DNA from: Cheiracanthium punctorium
Taxonomy: Eukaryota > Arthropoda > Arachnida > Araneae > Cheiracanthiidae
Assembly: GCA_038373885.1 (NCBI GenBank)
Contig: JAWZYV010013005.1
Location: 1-64,000, forward strand
DNA length: 64,000 bases
Reading direction: 5' to 3'
This document shows, one piece after another, positions 59,609 to 64,000 of the stretch (positions are counted from its first letter, which is position 1; each line of letters opens with the position of its first letter). Under the pieces are notes generated by a model. The model worked only from the letters and a program-made list of their open reading frames with translations. It was not told the DNA's origin and made no database searches. A program made the translations under genes and the position numbers.

Positions 59609-59784
59609 CAGTGGCGTAGGAGGGGGGGGAGGCTTAGGAGGTTCAAGCCCCCCACACACATTTGGATGAAAGTAGAAAATTACCACAAATCAGCACAATA
59701 TGGTGTCTTCTTGTTCCAAAATTCATCTAAGTATACTGAGAGCCTCCCCCCCCCCTTCAAGCTCATTGGATCGCTACGCTACTG
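59609..59784. mobile_element. Probable hAT MITE
   Basis: CAGTGGCGTAGGAGGGGGG ... CCCCCC...GATCGCTACGCTACTG inverted ends with G-rich and C-rich subterminal runs. No convincing target duplication. Confidence 0.55.
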
Positions 59785-59844
59785 GAATTCTCCGTTTGGC
59801 AATTCTTGGTTAAGGGGTGGCTACGGAACGAGAAGAGACAGAGA

Positions 59845-60480
59845 AATGTGGTATTACGGCCAATTATCTACGCGAGGGAGCTAGGCCTGGGGTGGGGGTG
59901 GATTGCCCTCCCCGATGGACTTTCTGAGGGGTTCTAAACCGTATTTACGCGGAGAAAACCATGGAAAACTCCGAACAGCTAGGTCGACGGGCGCGACCTG
60001 GGTTTGAACCAGCCAACTTCCGTCTCCCAATTGAGAGAGCATCTCGGGCCACTGGTGGGGCTTGGTTTGGTTTGTGGGATTACGGCCGATTAGCTACGCG
60101 TGGGCTCTAGGCCGATGGGTGGGGTGCCCTCCGTGGGGGTCTTTCTAAGGGGTCCTAACCCGTATTTACGCCACTGGTGGGGCAGACGAATGGACGAGAC
60201 AGTGGTTTGTAATTGCTATGAGAGGCGAGATCAGTGGCGATTCATTTGTGGGATTACGTCCAATTATCTATACTAGGGATCTAGGCCGAGTGGGGGGGGG
60301 ATACCCACCGAAGGGGGACTTTCTATGGGGTCCTAGCCCGTATTTGCGCTAAGTTTTGGAGAAAACCACGGAAAATTCTACGGCTAGGTCGACGGCACGG
60401 CTAGGTCGACGTGTGTTCAAACCAGACACTTTTCGTCTCCCAGTTAAGAGCGCTATGCTCTCGTCCACTGGTCGGGGTAA
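59845..60480. repeat. Three-copy tandem block containing tRNA-like units
   Basis: Units start at ATTACG 59853, 60079 and 60253. They share CCAATTATCTA-type, GGATCTAGGCCGA-type and GGGGTCCTAACCCGTATTTACG-type blocks. Units 1 and 3 end with a minus-strand tRNA-like segment (box B-like near 60000-60010 and 60412-60425, box A-like near 60039-60051). Unit 2 is shorter and lacks it. GC content is clearly above the surroundings. Confidence 0.8.
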
Positions 60481-62707
60481 GGTTTAATTTTGAGGCCATC
60501 ACTAAGGGATGTTCGGAGAAACGAAATGGCTCTCACGGACTTTTTACACAAAAGAAAATAAACTAACTGCCTCAGGGACTCGAAAAAAACTGAGGATGAT
60601 TCTTCATAATCTGCACTACATACCGCAGTAAATGAAACAACAGTGTTCCTTTATGAAACTTCCTAAAAAAGTTCTTCAACGTGTAGTTACACAGCAAAAA
60701 TTTTAGAAAAGTGATATTTCCTGCTGTATTTTGGATTTTTAAGAATTTTTTCTGAAAGTTTCGTACTTGATATAGATTTATCCTTCATTACTGTGTATGG
60801 TACAGCTTGTAAAGAGGTATTCTAACAAATTCCAGAGGGCTAGACATTAAAGTGGTTTACGTACCGAAATCACATGACTTGTTTACCACAAAAGGAGTTT
60901 TACGAATTGCTCTATGAGAAAACATTGTGATTGCTGTAAGAGATTCAAACATTCCCAAATCAAGGCAACCAACTTCAAGGGTTTCGGGAAAAAAAAAAGA
61001 GTATTTCTTCCTTACTCTGATGAGTCTAAGGAAAGAAGTGAAGCGTGATTCAGTGGTGCACTCAGAATTTTAGTTTGAACGGGGGAGGACTGAACTTGTT
61101 CATAGTCACATTGCTTACAGTAGCAACTACTCTCTTATAATGTCGAAATATTCTCTATCCTTCAATCATTCTTCCATAGAACAGAAACTTCCTAATAACG
61201 TCACTCGCAGGCCTTGATTTTCCATTAGGCCCAGTGCCCCCAAAACAAAATTCCAGTTCAATTTTCCTTAATTTTATCTCTTTTAATAGCAGATTTTTAT
61301 AAATCCTTTCAAATTTTTTCGAACAATATTGGAAACAAGTTCCCAATCTGCTCGATGACTGGGTGGCATTTATAACCAGTGATTGAAAAAAGTTGTAGAT
61401 TCTTAGGTATTTTATGCGCAGCAATTTATTGAATTTGTTAAATTCATCATGAAAGGTAATAGACGGCTGTCATTTTGGAAAAGAGACAAAAAAAAAAAAA
61501 AAAAAAAAAAAAAAAGCGCGCGCAGACTTTCGACAATTTCACGCTGCCTACATCAGTGTTAGGGGGGCCATCACGAGTTCTGCCTATAGTCAAGAATTTT
61601 CTAAATCGGGCCCTGGTCACTCGACTATAGCGGCATGAATAATTGAATCCCTCCAATAACACATAATAGAGTTCAACTCTATATATATTGGGGTTCAGAA
61701 AATAATGTCGTTTTTTTTACATAGAACTCAAACAAATAAATTTTCACCAAGTATTGATTTACAAGCAAGCTGTGCCTAGGCATAGGACCCGTATTTGTTA
61801 AATTTTAAAGGGATAATTTTACAAATAATACTTTTTTTCCTTTAAAAAACAAAAATGGACACCCTCCCTCTTTTTTCACGTCTACCCTCCATGAGAAATC
61901 ATATTCGAGATGGATTTAAAAAGAAAATGACCGGGCATACAACAGGCGAAGATAATTTTAGAAATGCAGCTGCAAGGTAAAATGACGGGAAAAAAAAAAA
62001 AAAAATGATATAAGTTTTGAAAGCCGAAGGAAGGAAAAACATGATAATACAAACGAAAAGTGAAATAGTTATTTAAAAAATTGCTTGAATTTCTGTCTGT
62101 CCGATATTAAAATATACATACAAGATAAAAAATATCATTTTAATCTCTCTGTTGTTGTTGTTTCTAATGTCCTCTGGCAGCCACAGAGGTGCCAGATCCT
62201 CCATAAGGGACGGCGAAGAGTGCGGGTTCCATTACAGTGTGCCTCAGTGGGGGGAAGACCGTCTAAGCCGGAGCCCCCGGGAAGGGAGGGGAGGGGGAGA
62301 GTGTCGATTCCTCTCTCTTTCTCCACTCCAGTCGCGGCGACCCCGTCTAAGCACGGTCTTCCAGAGGAGGGACCAACATCCTCAAATCGGCACCCCCAGA
62401 GGTAGCGTTAAACCTGGAGGACACTGGAGCCACGACGGATTTTACGTGCATCAGCTCCCCATTAGCGCACACGGTCCCGCAGCAGTCGAGCAGAGAGGGA
62501 GTTGATCCTCCCAAGCACCGGCCATGCCGGATGCTGCTTCACTTGTTGTGTTCTTATGGGAACGGAGTTTAGCGCCCAAACCACTGCGGTACTTTATAAA
62601 ATTAAGTCTACGATAGGGATTTTGCCACCCCTAGAAATTTGTCGCCCGGGGCGGGTGCCCCCTTCCCCCTACGCTGCGCCACTGGCTCCTCTGTGCTAGC
62701 CTTGCGC
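60481..62707. other. Repeat-rich intergenic stretch
   Basis: No gene was recognised. A 30-base A run lies at about 61484-61515. 61945-61985 matches 30633-30680 (GGCGAAGATAATTTTAGAA..GCAGCTGCAAGGT), linking this area to the hAT-like element at 30303. A GC-rich patch at 62170-62500 has overlapping open frames without known motifs. 62615-62690 resembles the right end of that hAT-like family. Confidence 0.4.
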
Positions 62708-63020
62708 AGGGCCTGATTAACACACGGGCCGACTGGGCCACGGCCCAGGGGCCGATGGTTATTAGGGGCCGTTTTGTTTTTTAGTTTTAATTTAAAAATT
62801 TACAGATATTACATAAAATATTATTTCATGAAAATTGGCACTGTTTAGTTTTTTGTCTAATAAACATAGTAAGACAAACAATGAATGTGCTTGAGTCCTG
62901 ATTTATATGTTTATGTAATATAATGTAAGGCATCAAAATTAAAAAAAAATTGTAATAATTAAAAGAAAGGGTTAGGGCCCGAATGCATATTTGGCCCTGG
63001 GCCCAGTTTTGGTTTCATCG
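62708..63020. repeat. CAGGGCC-type hAT-like fragment
   Basis: CAGGGCCTGATTAACACACGG starts at 62708, followed by GGGCC-rich sequence. A second GGGCC-rich patch is at 62972-63020. A partner end with an 8-bp duplication was not found. The GGGCC blocks resemble those near 23395-23440. Confidence 0.45.
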
Positions 63021-63142
63021 GGCTCTGGCCTTGCGCTTTCGCCCCCGTCTTTACGACGGGCGAACTTGAATCTAACTGTGCCTTCAAAGCCCGATATTTC
63101 GTCTAAAAAAAAATTATATATTGTGCTGTCCTGTTCGTGGTT

Positions 63143-63145
63143 TAA

Positions 63146-63177
<32 letters not shown>

Positions 63178-63184
63178 TATATAT
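63143..63184. repeat. (TA)n microsatellite
   Basis: An AT-only run with one phase slip. It is followed by a T-rich, pyrimidine-biased tract to about 63420 whose open frames are low-complexity only. Confidence 0.9.
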
Positions 63185-63466
63185 TGTGTTCTATTTGTTT
63201 TTTGTTATTTTGTTTTGTTCTGTTTTCTCTTTTTTGTGTGTGTTTGTATTCGTGTGTTCCCTTTTTTTATAATTTTAATTTTTTTTTATTTATTCCTTTT
63301 TTTATTTCTGTATTTTTGTGCTTCTTTCCTTTCCTTTTTATCCCATATTTTATTTATATTTTTTTTCTCCCCTCTCCGTGGTTTTGTTCGACTTTTCTTT
63401 GCCCCTTGTGGCAACATCTTGTTTGTTTATCTCTTTTCAGTTCCCTGTGTTGCTTGCGACGAAGGG

Positions 63467-63517
63467 CTTGGACTGATGAAGGCCAAAACAATTTTTGGTT
63501 GAAACGTGCGTATCCTC
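63467..63517 (+). ncRNA. Hammerhead-ribozyme-like motif
   Basis: GGA-CTGATGA (63473-63479)-A-GGCC-loop-GGTT-GAAAC-GTGCGTA-TCC. The core boxes CUGAUGA and GAAA are exact. Stem II can pair over 4 bp with two G-U pairs, ACG/CGU can form stem III, and GGA/UCC closes stem I next to the GUA cleavage triplet. One extra A precedes stem II. It is followed by ATGTGTGTTTTTTACAAAG, shared with the termini at 33551-33990. Confidence 0.45.
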
Positions 63518-63599
63518 TTACCTATAACATCTTATGTGTGTTTTTTACAAAGTTTTTTATTTACTTTATTGTTTAACACCAGTATTTTGAGTGTTTTTT

Positions 63600-64000
63600 C
63601 CGAAGGGTGAAAAGTGTTAATAAATTCCTCTTGTCTGTCTGTCCGATCGTGCTTTAACTGCAGTTAATATGCATCGATTACTATTAAATTTATATATGTT
63701 ATTCTTATGGGATAGCTACCCTATTGAGTTTAATGGTGTTTGTAGCATTTATAGTTATTCTACAGCGGCATCCACAAGAATTTCAACTCATTACATTTAT
63801 CACTTATTCTTCTTCTAGCATACTAGCATTCAAAATAATTCCAATCCATTGCGGTCTAGAGCAGTTTAGCAACATTATTCCGTTTCAAAAGCGCAACTCT
63901 ATAAGTGTACAATTGATTACGCCCACTTACTCTTCGTTTAAAGGACGTAAATAACATTCAAAACTTTCTTACAGGGTCTCGCAAAATCTCATTATTAGTG
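63600..64000. other. Terminal stretch with a dispersed repeat relative
   Basis: 63730-63870 contains TTTATAGTTATTCTACAG.GGATC-type and ATTTCAACTCATTAC-type blocks related to 53950-54010 in PTS intron 4. No gene was recognised. Confidence 0.4.

Noticed and set aside
62085..62505. Overlapping Pro/Arg/Ser-rich frames in a GC-rich patch
   Set aside because: Frames on both strands are open together, which reflects composition. No domain was recognised.
63184..63576. Phe/Leu-rich, membrane-protein-like frames
   Set aside because: T-rich low-complexity sequence yields hydrophobic frames in several phases. It is the tract before a Penelope-like terminus.
1..64000. CRISPR arrays, bacterial operons or prophage
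   Set aside because: Introns, microsatellites, eukaryotic transposons and animal genes show a nuclear eukaryotic genome. No repeat-spacer array is present.

Overview
The window is nuclear DNA of a repeat-rich, AT-rich animal genome. Genes are interrupted by GT-AG introns up to 9.4 kb long, the two conserved proteins are metazoan, and almost everything between them is transposon-derived. The repertoire (P-type/THAP, Tc1 and pogo, hAT and piggyBac elements, Penelope-like and Ty3/gypsy remnants, tRNA-derived SINEs) fits an arthropod, and a chelicerate such as a spider is my best guess. That assignment is an inference; no single sequence proves it.

Layout. 1-2840 is an almost pure G/T tract, probably a contig-edge or sequencing artefact. 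2841-8480 holds a diverged two-copy repeat, a dead Tc1/mariner transposase and unannotatable AT-rich DNA. 8480-18270 is a mosaic: a GC-richer segment that may be an LTR retroelement leader, a terminal segment of a TIR family rich in AAGCTTGA motifs, a gypsy pol pseudogene with two in-frame stops, and a nearly complete P-element/THAP9-like transposase pseudogene on the minus strand. 18270-34000 is a repeat field. It contains a three-level nest of DNA transposons (22988-26315), a duplicated 570-bp block split by a hAT MITE, and a reverse-transcriptase fragment caught between two (TA)n microsatellites inside a hAT-like element. It also contains an inverted pair of hammerhead-like motifs.

Two genes are real and appear intact in their coding parts. 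RPLP2 (60S acidic ribosomal protein P2, plus strand) has coding exons at 36914-37087, 46451-46555 and 46670-46743 and encodes 116 residues. PTS (6-pyruvoyl-tetrahydropterin synthase, minus strand) has six coding exons between 58125 and 48642, encodes 142 residues, and includes a 23-nt microexon. The genes converge, with their stop codons 1.9 kb apart and a hAT-like element between them. The RPLP2 intron is inflated by six copies of one repeat unit, and the PTS introns carry piggyBac-, pogo- and hAT-type MITEs.

58126-64000 returns to repeats: tRNA-like SINEs, a three-copy tandem block, low-complexity tracts and another hammerhead-like motif. The main novelty is in the transposon archaeology. 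Filled and empty sites of the same families occur in one window and date each other. Two TIR families with related ends (CCC....AGCACA) share an unusual architecture of short palindromic subterminal repeats, and one of them may have been mobilised by the THAP transposase found here.
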